From positions 146,781-210,780 of the forward strand of contig PYJD01000008.1 of NCBI GenBank assembly GCA_003635315.1: a DNA stretch of 64,000 nucleotides, written 5' to 3'. Numbering within the stretch: position 1 is the first letter of the stretch; every line of letters begins with the position of its first letter. The position numbers and the translations under genes are program-made. Positions 8,921 through 19,600 of the stretch are shown one piece after another. Source of the DNA: Candidatus Poribacteria bacterium. Its GTDB lineage: Bacteria; Poribacteria; WGA-4E; WGA-3G. Under the pieces are notes generated by a model that did no database searches, had not been told where the DNA came from, and saw only the letters and a program-made list of their open reading frames with translations.

Positions 8921-11029
8921 TTATTCATCAATCTTCTCAATTATACATCCGCTCCATACCCAATGATTGTGTCTGGTAGATTTCTTAATCCTAATTTTGG
9001 ATGTATTTATAACAAGGACGATAGATCCATCCGTAACTTCAACATTTATCTTCTTGTCAATTCTTTGGTTGCCAATAGGAATAATAAACTTCGATAAAAA
9101 AGGCTTTTCATTTACAAACATATTAATTTCATGCTCTGCCCCAGCTTCTTCCTGAAAAACAATAGTTATCTGATATGTGCCATTTGGTAAGTCCACTCTA
9201 AAGGCAGCATCTTCTATACCAAATATGCCATCCTTTGTCAGTGGTGGATTCTTGGCGTTTGCTACAGATGCTTGGCGTGGGTGGATTCTCCAATTGGTTG
9301 TATTCAATGGATCTCTTGGGTTCCATTCAGTATCCCATCCATATTTACCCGTTTGATACATGGTTTTTGGGCCGACAATATGATAACCTTGTTCCACTTC
9401 ACCATTGTCAGGTTGCATGTCAAAACGAATAACCATATTTCCGTTTTCAGATTTACTCCATAAGTCCAGGTCAGGTTGGTCAGCAGTTTTTCTCTTGAAT
9501 AGTTTTAGATGTTTAGTCTGATGTATAATATCATAATCGGGTTTAAGATTATTAAAAGGTTCAGTTTCAGGATAATACCATGCAACAACATAATCTGCTC
9601 GAACATAATTGAGGCCAACGCTATCTTTATTATTACGATTAACAGGAAAATAATCGTAATTTGCTTCATAGTTTGCCAGATGTACGACATCATCTGCATA
9701 GACTCCATAGAATGCTTTTATGTGTGAAAATGGAGTGACATATTCAACTCTACCCAATGCTTCAGATTTATGTCCATCAGCACTCATCACATTAAAAGTT
9801 GTATGGGGTTCAATTAAATGGGTACCAGATACAAGTTCAGCCATTTCAGGTGAAATACGTGCATGATCATAGGCTGTCCTACCAAAATGAACCAACGCAA
9901 ATAAGATTAAACAAGCTGAGATACCGTATCTAAAATATTTATGCATATCAAATACTAACCATGGTGCCAACATTAATAAAATGTATAGATGTATTCTATC
10001 GTTAATCCAACCCCCAGGACCGTAACCCCAAGGTGCTTTTATAAACATATAGGTATAAATGAGTGCAATGAGTAAAAATACATCGGTAGATTTCATTTGT
10101 TGACGTCTGTAGAAACGATAATATATTGTAATGAGAACAGATATACCTAAAACTGCAAGTAGGAAATAATTTACAGGTATGTGCCAATTTGTAAAATATA
10201 CTATTGATTTTACACCAATGAAGTATTCCCATATCCACTGCATACCTCTATGTCCACCCTCCTGATGTTGTTTCAGACTTTTTAGATAGTATTGCATTAA
10301 TACAAAGTAGATAGGGATCATATAGAGTAAGAACTGAAAAAACGGTTTTATTGTTAAGAAGAATTGTGTTAATACATCTTTAAACTGTCTATTCTTAATT
10401 CTCCATGTTTCAACAAGAGATTCTGAACCCCAAATGCATGCTGCAGCCACTGAGATACCTAATACAACGAGTCCATACGATACTATATGGGATAGATAAG
10501 TAAGTAGAAGCAGTATATATAATATACATAGTTGCTTAACCTGCATGATATCTTTGTATTTCCACCAATAGCCAAAACTTAGAAAGAAGAATGAAATACT
10601 GAGTGTAAAATTATAAAAACCCATATATAGTAGGTAGTTATATGCAAATGGGAAACCGAGCCATACATAAAGATAATTCTCACTTCTCCCACTATGGACA
10701 GCATTAAGAAAATAGTAAAATGCTATCGGTATCAATCCGATTGCAAATGTTAGGAAGACTTTCTCAGCGTAGAGTGGAGGGAAAACATATAGGAGAGCTA
10801 AAAGTAAAATATGAGATAACCAATTTGGGAAGATGGTGATATTCAGTTTCCATAGATCGCGGATTTTATAGTTTGCAGGATCTGAATATTCTTTAAGTAC
10901 TAATGCGTTATAGACATGACTTGGACCGTCTTGAGATGGAAAATAAACGAAAATCCATAAAGGTAAAATGTGTAAAATCAGTAATACAACAAAAATGTGT
11001 TTCCAAGTAATTTTCTTGAGATAATCCAT
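8921..11029 (-). CDS. Polytopic membrane protein, hypothetical (glycosyltransferase-C-like N-terminal half, soluble C-terminal domain)
   Basis: 702 aa ORF with many TM segments followed by ~180 aa beta-rich region. Confidence 0.7.
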   Translation of the reverse strand: MDYLKKITWKHIFVVLLILHILPLWIFVYFPSQDGPSHVYNALVLKEYSDPANYKIRDLWKLNITIFPNWLSHILLLALLYVFPPLYAEKVFLTFAIGLIPIAFYYFLNAVHSGRSENYLYVWLGFPFAYNYLLYMGFYNFTLSISFFFLSFGYWWKYKDIMQVKQLCILYILLLLTYLSHIVSYGLVVLGISVAAACIWGSESLVETWRIKNRQFKDVLTQFFLTIKPFFQFLLYMIPIYFVLMQYYLKSLKQHQEGGHRGMQWIWEYFIGVKSIVYFTNWHIPVNYFLLAVLGISVLITIYYRFYRRQQMKSTDVFLLIALIYTYMFIKAPWGYGPGGWINDRIHLYILLMLAPWLVFDMHKYFRYGISACLILFALVHFGRTAYDHARISPEMAELVSGTHLIEPHTTFNVMSADGHKSEALGRVEYVTPFSHIKAFYGVYADDVVHLANYEANYDYFPVNRNNKDSVGLNYVRADYVVAWYYPETEPFNNLKPDYDIIHQTKHLKLFKRKTADQPDLDLWSKSENGNMVIRFDMQPDNGEVEQGYHIVGPKTMYQTGKYGWDTEWNPRDPLNTTNWRIHPRQASVANAKNPPLTKDGIFGIEDAAFRVDLPNGTYQITIVFQEEAGAEHEINMFVNEKPFLSKFIIPIGNQRIDKKINVEVTDGSIVLVINTSKIRIKKSTRHNHWVWSGCIIEKIDE

Positions 11030-11053
11030 TATTCCTGTCTGAATATCAGTCTC

Positions 11054-11722
11054 CTAAGATTGTTTGTTTTCTTTATAATATAGACAGTAATCGGTTAATG
11101 GACATTGATCACATAAAGGTTTACGTGCATTACAGATTTGTCTACCAAAGTAGATCAGGTTCATATGGAAAGGATAGGATTTACCTTCAGGTATAATGAG
11201 AGGTAATTCATAATGTGCTTTTTCGGCAGAGCAATTTTGTTGAATTAGACCGAGTCGTTTTGCAATACGGTGTATATGTGTATCAACAGGAAATACATCC
11301 CTTCCACAAGCGAATGATAGTGTTACAGATGCAGTTTTTATCCCAATACCCTTATGTTGACACAGTAAATCCATTGCATCTTCAGTATCCATTTTATGGA
11401 TAAATTCCAAACTCAACTCACCATATTCTTGATTTAACCATGTTAGAAAGTTCTTTATTGTCTCAGCTTTCTGCTTACCTAAACCAACGATTCTAATTTG
11501 TTCTTCAATAGACTTTACACTTGCTTTTAGAACTTGTTCCCAAGTTGGGTATTTTTTTCTAAGTTGTATATAACCTTTATCTCGATTTACATCAGTAGTA
11601 TTTTGTGACAAGATGGTCGATATAAGGCATTCAAGGACATCCTTAGTTCCACCTCGTTTTGGAATCCCCATGAATTGTTCGAGTGTATTAGAAATGATAT
11701 TTGCTTTATGACTTAAATCCAA
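11054..11722 (-). CDS. Endonuclease III-like HhH-GPD DNA glycosylase
   Basis: LLCQHKGIGIKTASVTLSFACGRDVFPVDTHIHRIAKRLGL; C-terminal CxxxxxxCxxCxxxxxC FeS cluster. Confidence 0.9.
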   Translation of the reverse strand: MDLSHKANIISNTLEQFMGIPKRGGTKDVLECLISTILSQNTTDVNRDKGYIQLRKKYPTWEQVLKASVKSIEEQIRIVGLGKQKAETIKNFLTWLNQEYGELSLEFIHKMDTEDAMDLLCQHKGIGIKTASVTLSFACGRDVFPVDTHIHRIAKRLGLIQQNCSAEKAHYELPLIIPEGKSYPFHMNLIYFGRQICNARKPLCDQCPLTDYCLYYKENKQS

Positions 11723-11790
11723 GATTTCGTCCGGAAATTAGTTTTAGATATTATATCATATTGAGGGAAAATATCAATGTATATTGTCAT

Positions 11791-13749
11791 CTAAAACAGG
11801 AATCTATACATCGGTTTATCAAGGAAAACAGCTAAGAGACTCCAGAATGAACCGATTAAAAATTCACCGAGAACTATTCCAAGAAAGAATGGAATCGCTT
11901 TTCGATGTAAACGGATACCACCATATTTTAATACTAACCATTTGAGTAACCATCCGATAAAAATGGAACCGATCATGGGATTTATAGCCCAACTCCCAGA
12001 GATTGCATATCCGACAGGATGTAGATTCCACCAAATAAATCGCATACGCATGGCAGCGAGAACAAGTGTAACAAGGAATCCAAATGATGCAAACGCAATA
12101 GCAGGAATATCTGGTGGTGCAGCATAGGTTAACCACGACTCTAATCTACCAAAAGATTCTCTTCCAAAACCAGCACCACCCCCTTCAGTATAATACATTG
12201 AAAGAAATACCCAGAACGAACCTAATGCTCCCAATCCGGATGCTAAGATCATTAGGAGTGCAAATTTCTTAATTGGTATTTTCGCACCTTCTGCTAATTT
12301 GAAACCTTCAAGTTGATGTGGCATTGCATGTGATCTATGTGCGCGGTTTAGAAAGTATAAATATGCGAATCCAGTAAGATTGATTGGACCTAATCTACGG
12401 ATACCTACCAGTCGTGGAAGCATCTCATCAGGACCAATAAAATGTAAATCGTGTACGGGTGATCCGAGTTCTGCTCTGAGTCGTGTAATTGCGATTGCTA
12501 TTGCAAACCAAATAATGAAATAAACGACAATTACCCAGAGACTCATACCCATCTTAAGACAGAATCCGATGATAAAGGTAATTCCACAGATAAATGATAT
12601 GAGTATAAGCCTGTAGGAAACTGGTTCTTTTCTATTATTTGTTCTACCATTTTGTAATAGACTATTCCTTGAGAAGATTGATTGACTAATACTGAGTAAG
12701 TATCTTCTACTCATCCAAATTGCCAGGAGACATAATCCTAAGTATGCCCCATGTGATTGTTCTGCTTCATAAGGGAAACGAGGCAAAGCACGCCAACCTG
12801 CAATTGTACCTAATAACCGTTCTGCACGCCAAATTAGCCAGAATGCCCAACACGAGAAGGAGAGATCGAGCGGAATAAAAAAGGACAATCCAACTCCAAA
12901 AGGGAAAACACCGATTGGACTCCATCCTATTCCACTCCAAGGTTTTTCAGTGAAAATCCGTCTAAGATCGTATAATTTTCCTCCAAGACTTGGAACTGCC
13001 GGAAATAAATAATTTAGACCATTTATAATATCAATGGTTACTCCAATTCCAAGTCCTAACCACATCCAATATGATTTGAAAAACCTTACTTTTGGTGCAG
13101 TCATTTGGAATGGTAATTGGATAATGGGATAACTTAGCCGTTCAGATTCTACCCACTGTTTTCTAAAGATTAGACTCATACACAACATGACAAGATGGAC
13201 TGCCAGTATAAATAGTGTCCACCATAGGATCTTAGGTAACCATGGTATTAAATTCTGTGAATCATAAATACTTGAAAAACCGTAGTAATATCCTTCAAGT
13301 GCACGTTTATTACTGACAACCAACCAAGATGGAATATGTAGATGGAAGAGGTTTATCCAATCGTTTTCAGGAGTTGCGAACCAATGTGCATGTCCAATTA
13401 ATGGCATTAATACCAAGAATCTATCTACTCCTGCAAGACCAGCACCGATGGAGATGCATGTATATATCACTAATAGTTCAGCACGGTTTAAAGCTAAAAT
13501 TTTATTGAGTCTACTCAACAATAAACCGATTCCAAATAGGACCAGAATAGTAAAAATGGCATTATAGAATAAAGAAACTTGGGTAGGACTGCCACCCCCT
13601 CGTAGAATTGATGCAGAAACCCACCAGCAATTTAGTGGTACTAAGATACATATTAGTAGGATGGAAAAAAAGCGGATTTTTTGATATGTAGGTGGGATTT
13701 GTTCAGAATCATACATACTAACTGTATATTGTATACCACAATTAGACAA
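11791..13749 (-). CDS. DUF6785-like polytopic membrane protein
   Basis: 652 aa, many TM helices, LRAELGSPVHDLHFIGPDEMLPRLVG-type motif. Confidence 0.6.
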   Translation of the reverse strand: MSNCGIQYTVSMYDSEQIPPTYQKIRFFSILLICILVPLNCWWVSASILRGGGSPTQVSLFYNAIFTILVLFGIGLLLSRLNKILALNRAELLVIYTCISIGAGLAGVDRFLVLMPLIGHAHWFATPENDWINLFHLHIPSWLVVSNKRALEGYYYGFSSIYDSQNLIPWLPKILWWTLFILAVHLVMLCMSLIFRKQWVESERLSYPIIQLPFQMTAPKVRFFKSYWMWLGLGIGVTIDIINGLNYLFPAVPSLGGKLYDLRRIFTEKPWSGIGWSPIGVFPFGVGLSFFIPLDLSFSCWAFWLIWRAERLLGTIAGWRALPRFPYEAEQSHGAYLGLCLLAIWMSRRYLLSISQSIFSRNSLLQNGRTNNRKEPVSYRLILISFICGITFIIGFCLKMGMSLWVIVVYFIIWFAIAIAITRLRAELGSPVHDLHFIGPDEMLPRLVGIRRLGPINLTGFAYLYFLNRAHRSHAMPHQLEGFKLAEGAKIPIKKFALLMILASGLGALGSFWVFLSMYYTEGGGAGFGRESFGRLESWLTYAAPPDIPAIAFASFGFLVTLVLAAMRMRFIWWNLHPVGYAISGSWAINPMIGSIFIGWLLKWLVLKYGGIRLHRKAIPFFLGIVLGEFLIGSFWSLLAVFLDKPMYRFLF

Positions 13750-13802
13750 TCATCAAATGTATTTTGGATTGTTGTAATATATTGTGTATGTTATAATCAT
13801 AA

Positions 13803-15467
13803 ATGGATTCAGTGAAGTCTGTTATCATTATCTATGATATGAAAATTAGTCGTAAAAAGCTCATCTTAATTATACTTCTCACCTTACTTGGAATTATCCT
13901 TTTGCTATCCGTAATTTATCAAAAAACTGCCCTTTGGAAACCTGAACAAAGCCTAATTACTCTTCTACCCAAATCCCCTTTATGTTATTTAACACTTAAG
14001 GAGTTGGAAGGTCTTGTAAAGACTTTTAATGAGAGTGAATTTGGAGAACAATCGCGTAAAATGCCGCTCATTTCATATATTAGAAATCAACTTTGGTGGA
14101 GACAATTGGTGTATCAGAAGTTAGTATGGGAAGCTGAAATGGGTGGAAAGCTTGATATGGATGGGGTTAATGGACATTTTGGAACAGAAGCGATAATGGC
14201 ATTGTATCAACGTGAAGGAGAACTGTCGTTTCTTCTCATTACAGAAGTTGGGGGACCAGAAAAGCTTGGGATCGAAGCCATTACTGCTACAGATGCTATT
14301 AATCCCAAGTATGAACGGATTCAGAGAGAATACAAGGGTCTAACTATTAATACTATTACTGGATACCCGCGTGATTTTAGTTATACTTTCATTGGAAAAA
14401 TAGGTGTTTTAAGTCTTAGTCCAATTCTTGTTGCGGAAGTGATTGACAATTTTACTCAGCAAGCGAATGGATTTCTTGAATCACATCCCTTTAATGAAAA
14501 GATAATAAAAAGTTATGATCAAGAGTCTAACACCGCTTATCTGGATATTTCTGGTATGTCATTATTAGTAGGAGGATCGAAGGATTATTCATTTCCTATT
14601 GTAGAGCAAATCCTACCTATGATAAAGGATTATGATTATTGTACAATAGGAAATCACTACTCGGATGGTATGATTTATTCTCAATTACGTCTTGGTGAAC
14701 CTGATACATTAGCTATTAGAGAATCTAAATCACTACCAGCATCATTACCTAAACAGACTGCAATTAGAGTATTTAATCCACAGCAGGATTTGACAATGTT
14801 GTGGAATACAGTTAGAGATGGATTGAAGATTAATTCTGAATCTGATCTACCTAATTTTACAGATCTTCTGAAGGGTGAAATGACAATTGGGATGATAGCC
14901 CATACCGAGGGTGAAGATACTAAATTCCCTTCAGTAGTAATATCGGTGCCTATCTTAGACAGATCCGTTTTTGATAAAAGGATTACAAGCTTAGATAAAA
15001 CTAATCTCATGATAAGTGGGAAGGCTTTAGAATTTCTTGAACCGGAAGAATACAGTGGGATTACGATTCAACCGGTAAAATTACGGTTACATTTCCTATT
15101 ATCATTGGTTGGGGGATATGCCGTAATCAATGACGAATTTGTATTTTCTACTACTCTAAATGGCATGAGAGAAGTTATTGACACACGAATTGGCAATAAA
15201 CCAGAACTCTCGGAATTGAGACTTCCATTAAATGATGATGTAATTTACGGATATATTCAACCCGAACTGCTAATTCCTGAAGTAAGGCGTTTACTACCGC
15301 TTATTTCGTTGCTTATGTCACTTTCAGGACAAAAGATAGATTTGAGATTAATTCAACAATTAAGGGACAATTTATTTCCGTTAGAATATCTTGGTCCGAT
15401 TACTGTTGCAGTGAATAAGGATGAAAAAGGGATTGAAGCAAATATAGAGATAGACTTAGAGAAGTGA
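13803..15467 (+). CDS. Hypothetical DUF3352-like anchored protein; start may be ATG at 13839
   Basis: N-terminal TM (KKLILIILLTLLGIILLLSVIY) followed by SLITLLPKSPLCYLTLKELEGLVKTFNESEFG. Confidence 0.6.
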   Translation: MDSVKSVIIIYDMKISRKKLILIILLTLLGIILLLSVIYQKTALWKPEQSLITLLPKSPLCYLTLKELEGLVKTFNESEFGEQSRKMPLISYIRNQLWWRQLVYQKLVWEAEMGGKLDMDGVNGHFGTEAIMALYQREGELSFLLITEVGGPEKLGIEAITATDAINPKYERIQREYKGLTINTITGYPRDFSYTFIGKIGVLSLSPILVAEVIDNFTQQANGFLESHPFNEKIIKSYDQESNTAYLDISGMSLLVGGSKDYSFPIVEQILPMIKDYDYCTIGNHYSDGMIYSQLRLGEPDTLAIRESKSLPASLPKQTAIRVFNPQQDLTMLWNTVRDGLKINSESDLPNFTDLLKGEMTIGMIAHTEGEDTKFPSVVISVPILDRSVFDKRITSLDKTNLMISGKALEFLEPEEYSGITIQPVKLRLHFLLSLVGGYAVINDEFVFSTTLNGMREVIDTRIGNKPELSELRLPLNDDVIYGYIQPELLIPEVRRLLPLISLLMSLSGQKIDLRLIQQLRDNLFPLEYLGPITVAVNKDEKGIEANIEIDLEK

Positions 15468-15556
15468 GAATGAGCTTGTTTTTGACAAGTGTAGGGAAAT
15501 AAAGGAATAGCTATTACATAATAAAATTTATAGATTATAGATCGGATAACATTAAG

Positions 15557-16609
15557 ATGAAATCAAAGATTGGTATTGGTATAGTAAGTTTTGCTCATGG
15601 ACATGCTAATGCATATTGTAATCAGATGGTATCTTTTGATGATGTGAACCTCATTGGTTGTTGGGATGATAATGAGGAACGTGGTAGGCGTGCTGCTGAA
15701 CAATATAATATGAAATATTCCCCACATCTTGAAGATATAGTATGTAATTCGGAAATAGATGCAGTGATTGTTACCTGTGAGACAAACAGACATGCTGAGA
15801 TGGTTGTGGCGGCAGCGAAAGAAGGAAAAGATATATTATGCCAGAAACCTATGGCACTCACACTTGAGGATTGTGATGTAATTGGAGATATTGTAAGAAA
15901 GACGGGTGTGAAATTCATGATGGCTCATCAGATGCGACGTGATCCAGCGAATATTGCTATGAAAGAATTGATTGACAGTGGGGTCTTGGGAAAGATTGGG
16001 ATGCTTCGAAGACGTCATTGCATTAATGTCCTTTTTAATGAAGCATTTGTTACAGGACCAAGTAAATGGCATATTGATCCAGAGAAGAATATGGGTATGT
16101 TTATGGATGATGCATCTCATGCGACCGATTTTATTTATTGGATGCTTGGGAAACCATTGAGTGTGATGGCTGAAATTGATAATGTACTTACAGATGTAGC
16201 ACCTGATGATACAGGTGTTGCGATTTATCGATTTGAAGATGGTGCAATGGCTGTCCTCCTAAATACGTCTGTAACTTTAGCGGGTGAGAATACAACAGAG
16301 ATTTATGGAGATAATGGGGTTGCAATCCAGAATTATGGGGATGCTCCATCTTGCAATTTACCAAGACCTGATAATGCTGTAGCCTTGAAACTCTATACTA
16401 AGGATGAACCATCATGGAAAGATCTGGGAATAGAAATTCCTGATGGACACGGGGTTAGAATTGGTGGAGTTCCACGACCATTCATTGATTGTTTAAAGAG
16501 TGATTCTATCCCTGATGTGTCTGTTGAGGAAGGAAGGGTTTCAGTGGAAATGGTGTTAGGTGCGTATCAATCTGCTCAGGAAGGGAAACGGGTAACTTTC
16601 CCATTATAA
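15557..16609 (+). CDS. Gfo/Idh/MocA family oxidoreductase
   Basis: AVIVTCETNRHAEMVVAAAKEGKDILCQKPMALTLEDC. Confidence 0.9.
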   Translation: MKSKIGIGIVSFAHGHANAYCNQMVSFDDVNLIGCWDDNEERGRRAAEQYNMKYSPHLEDIVCNSEIDAVIVTCETNRHAEMVVAAAKEGKDILCQKPMALTLEDCDVIGDIVRKTGVKFMMAHQMRRDPANIAMKELIDSGVLGKIGMLRRRHCINVLFNEAFVTGPSKWHIDPEKNMGMFMDDASHATDFIYWMLGKPLSVMAEIDNVLTDVAPDDTGVAIYRFEDGAMAVLLNTSVTLAGENTTEIYGDNGVAIQNYGDAPSCNLPRPDNAVALKLYTKDEPSWKDLGIEIPDGHGVRIGGVPRPFIDCLKSDSIPDVSVEEGRVSVEMVLGAYQSAQEGKRVTFPL

Positions 16610-16615
16610 TTGATT

Positions 16616-16754
16616 TTATAGTAAATTTTTGAATTAATGTAACATTTTGAGATGTAGGAGGGAACTCCGATTCCCGACTATCACTGCGTAAAATCGCGAT
16701 TCGGAAATCGCTCCTACAGGGATTTTGTGTTATTATTTTTAATGTTTACTATAA
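16616..16754. mobile_element. MITE-like element, TIR family 2, copy 1 (139 bp)
   Basis: TTATAGTAAA...TTTACTATAA ends; internal GATGTAGGAGGGAACTCCGATTCCC / ATCGCGATTCGGAAATCGCTCCTAC imperfect palindrome. Confidence 0.85.
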
Positions 16755-16756
16755 TT

Positions 16757-17491
16757 CTAAGGACTCACCCGTCTCATTATACTGAGAATCTGTCCGGTTG
16801 GACCACTATCGGTGGGTTGTGTAGCTAAGAATAGAGCAGATGCGACAACCTGTTCGGGTTCTTTCCATGGGTCACTCTGACCTCTAAATGTATCCGTACT
16901 TTCCCATGCGGGTTTTGATAGTTGTGTTTTCACAGGACCAGGTATGAGTACATTAGCAATGATCCCATCCTGCCAAACCTCTTCAGCTATGGATTGTGTT
17001 AATCCATGTAATGCAGCTTTCGAAGCACTATATATACTCAGATTCGCATGTCCCACTTGTCCTAATCCTGAACCTATATTGATAATGTTTCCACTATTCT
17101 GTTTTTGCATTATAGGCAATACATACCGACAGCAATGCACTACTGCCATAACATTCACCTGCCATACCTGATGCCATTCTTCATCAGTTGAATCTAAGAA
17201 CAATCCTCTTGGATTAATACCTGCATTATTAACCAATATATCTATACGGTTATATTCTTCAATTGTTCTATTCACAAGAGCTTCAACCGCTGTTTGATCG
17301 GTAACATCTGCGGGTATAGCAAGGACATTCCCGCCATTATCGGTAATCTCATTTGCTACATCATCCAATTGGTCAGTAGTTCTTGAAGTGATTACAACAT
17401 TTGCACCTTCGGCAGCGAATGCAATTGAAAGAGCTTTACCAATCCCTCGTCCACCACCAGTTACTATTACAGTTTTATCTTTTAGTTGCAT
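16757..17491 (-). CDS. Short-chain dehydrogenase/reductase
   Basis: TGGGRGIGKA, NNAG, YSASKAAL motifs. Confidence 0.9.
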   Translation of the reverse strand: MQLKDKTVIVTGGGRGIGKALSIAFAAEGANVVITSRTTDQLDDVANEITDNGGNVLAIPADVTDQTAVEALVNRTIEEYNRIDILVNNAGINPRGLFLDSTDEEWHQVWQVNVMAVVHCCRYVLPIMQKQNSGNIINIGSGLGQVGHANLSIYSASKAALHGLTQSIAEEVWQDGIIANVLIPGPVKTQLSKPAWESTDTFRGQSDPWKEPEQVVASALFLATQPTDSGPTGQILSIMRRVSP

Positions 17492-17542
17492 TACCTAATC
17501 CTTCGTTTGCCATATCAATGTTCAGTCTTATTCTATATGTAG

Positions 17543-18367
17543 CTATTGGGAACTGGTTTTATTCCAAAAAGAAATTAGACGGGTTAATTGTGAACGTCCT
17601 ATCTTTAATTTTCTTTTAACATCATTTGCTAATGTAGTAAGTAGGTCAGTTCCGCTTTTTTCTGCAGTTTCAACTTCCTTTTTCAACTGATACGTCTTCC
17701 CAGCTTTAATGCGATTAATCTCAGATTTCAGTTCACTGGTAACACTGTTAAGGTTACGGATTTCACTATGTAATTTTTTTCTTTTATCTGAAAGTGTCTG
17801 TTCAATTGATAAGTCAACTTCTGTATATCCTATACTCAATCGTTCAAGAGTTAGTAAATCCTGTTCTTGATATGCCCGGTTAATTAGTGGCATAATCTGC
17901 TCAGTGATATTTTCCTGTTCTGGTTTTTCTACTTTGTCAGGATGAAATCTTTTTGCAAGTTTCCTATATAGTGTTTGCAGCCTCTTTGCATCTTGATTGG
18001 GTAAATCGTCAAGTTTTGGATTTTCGTCACCATCTTTCTGTCTATCAATAGACTCTAATCGTATTCTATTCTCATTGAAACATGCTGCAACGCGTTTCTC
18101 AATTTCCTCTTCACTTATATCTTCTCTTCGCAATTTTAATCTTAGTCGATATTCTTGTGTTTCAAGTTCAATCTTATCAAGTTCAAGATAAAAGTTCCCG
18201 ACCTGTGTATTATATCGGTGTTGAAATAGATCAACTTCTTCTTTCATTTGTTCCATAGTAATAGTAAGTTGTTCTATATTAGCTTGTTTTTCTTTGATAG
18301 ATTGAAGTAGGCGTAGTATCTCCTTATCATCTTGATCCGTAATATTAACTAAGGTAGTAGGTGTCAT
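17543..18367 (-). CDS. J-domain (DnaJ-like) protein with flanking coiled coils
   Basis: [45 protein letters not shown] (HPD motif). Confidence 0.75.
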   Translation of the reverse strand: MTPTTLVNITDQDDKEILRLLQSIKEKQANIEQLTITMEQMKEEVDLFQHRYNTQVGNFYLELDKIELETQEYRLRLKLRREDISEEEIEKRVAACFNENRIRLESIDRQKDGDENPKLDDLPNQDAKRLQTLYRKLAKRFHPDKVEKPEQENITEQIMPLINRAYQEQDLLTLERLSIGYTEVDLSIEQTLSDKRKKLHSEIRNLNSVTSELKSEINRIKAGKTYQLKKEVETAEKSGTDLLTTLANDVKRKLKIGRSQLTRLISFWNKTSSQ

Positions 18368-18744
18368 GGCTTACGATATGTAATACGTCCACGTGATAGG
18401 TCATAAGGAGATAGTTCAACAGTAACCTTATCACCGGGTTCAATTTTGATAAAATGTTTACGCATTCTACCTGAGATATGTGCAAGGATCTGGTGCTTAT
18501 TTTCTAATTCAACCTTGAACATTGCATTTGGTAGCGGTTCAACAACAACACCTTCAACTTCGATTTTATCATTCTTAGATTGTGAAGGTTCAGGTGTTTC
18601 TTCTACATTCTCAGTAACCTCTGGTTCTTCAACCAGCTGTTTCTTTTGTTGTTTACGATTCGGTCTTTTCCTTGCAGGTGGACGACTAAATTTCCTTTTT
18701 CTATTCCCAGAAGGTTTGCGGTTCAAAATATGAAATCCTCTCAT
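18364..18744 (-). CDS. infA: Translation initiation factor IF-1 with basic N-terminal extension
   Basis: [64 protein letters not shown]. Confidence 0.9.
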   Translation of the reverse strand: MRGFHILNRKPSGNRKRKFSRPPARKRPNRKQQKKQLVEEPEVTENVEETPEPSQSKNDKIEVEGVVVEPLPNAMFKVELENKHQILAHISGRMRKHFIKIEPGDKVTVELSPYDLSRGRITYRKP

Positions 18745-18798
18745 TTAAATAGATTAATTAAGTTAGAATATGACGCAATTACTGTAATTTAACAGATA

Positions 18799-19587
18799 TT
18801 ATTCATCATAACTAAAAGATTTACCAGCTTCAAGAACAAGTTCACGAAAGAAGTCTATTGAAGATTTTAGTTGTTCTTCAGTTTCTTGGCTTTCTGAACT
18901 TGTTGAAACAAAGTCGATAGGCATAGAATTCCCTTCAGTGTTTCGAAGAGATACATATGCCTTTAGGTATACATCAGGATAGCGTTCCATTACTTTTTGC
19001 ATTAGAGGTGAAACTTCAGCCTCAAACATACTTACATATACGCGTGCAGTACTAATTTCATCACGGTATCGATCTATAATTAAAGGTTGAATGTATGCAT
19101 CAAATATAGCCTTCATTTCCCGTGGTGGACCTGGCATCATCATAATTGTGGACATTTTATACTCAACACTAATACATGGCGCCCATCCAGCAGGATTTTG
19201 ATATACTTGAGCAGTTTCAGGAATTGTTGCCATTTTGGTAAGAGCCTCATTAAGAATGTCGTCCTCAGGCATCTCACGTCGTTTTTTGTACTCAGCCACT
19301 GTTTCATTACTTACAATTGGTTTTGTTCCAATGAGAGATGCAATGACGGCAACAGTCATATCATCAGGAGTTGGACCAAGTCCCCCAGTAGTTAGAATAA
19401 GTGCCGTTTCCCGTTGAATTGCTGAACTTATGGCTTCAGTCATCTCATCAAAATCATCCCGTAGCATTGTTACCCGTCGTAACTCACCACCATTTTGAAG
19501 GATTTGCTGAGCAATCCAATGTGCATTTGTATCCTGAATTTGTCCTAATACTAATTCAGTACCCACAGAGAATAATTCAATAGCCAC
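18799..19587 (-). CDS. CinA-like molybdopterin-binding (MoCF) domain protein
   Basis: IELFSVGTELVLGQIQDTNAHWIAQQI...LTTGGLGPTPDDMT. Confidence 0.85.
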   Translation of the reverse strand: MAIELFSVGTELVLGQIQDTNAHWIAQQILQNGGELRRVTMLRDDFDEMTEAISSAIQRETALILTTGGLGPTPDDMTVAVIASLIGTKPIVSNETVAEYKKRREMPEDDILNEALTKMATIPETAQVYQNPAGWAPCISVEYKMSTIMMMPGPPREMKAIFDAYIQPLIIDRYRDEISTARVYVSMFEAEVSPLMQKVMERYPDVYLKAYVSLRNTEGNSMPIDFVSTSSESQETEEQLKSSIDFFRELVLEAGKSFSYDE

Positions 19588-19600
19588 TAATATCTCCTAC

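Noticed and set aside
15836-16120. Antisense ORFs within the Gfo/Idh gene (15563-15793, 15622-15918, 15836-16120)
   Set aside because: Shadow ORFs opposite a strongly supported coding gene
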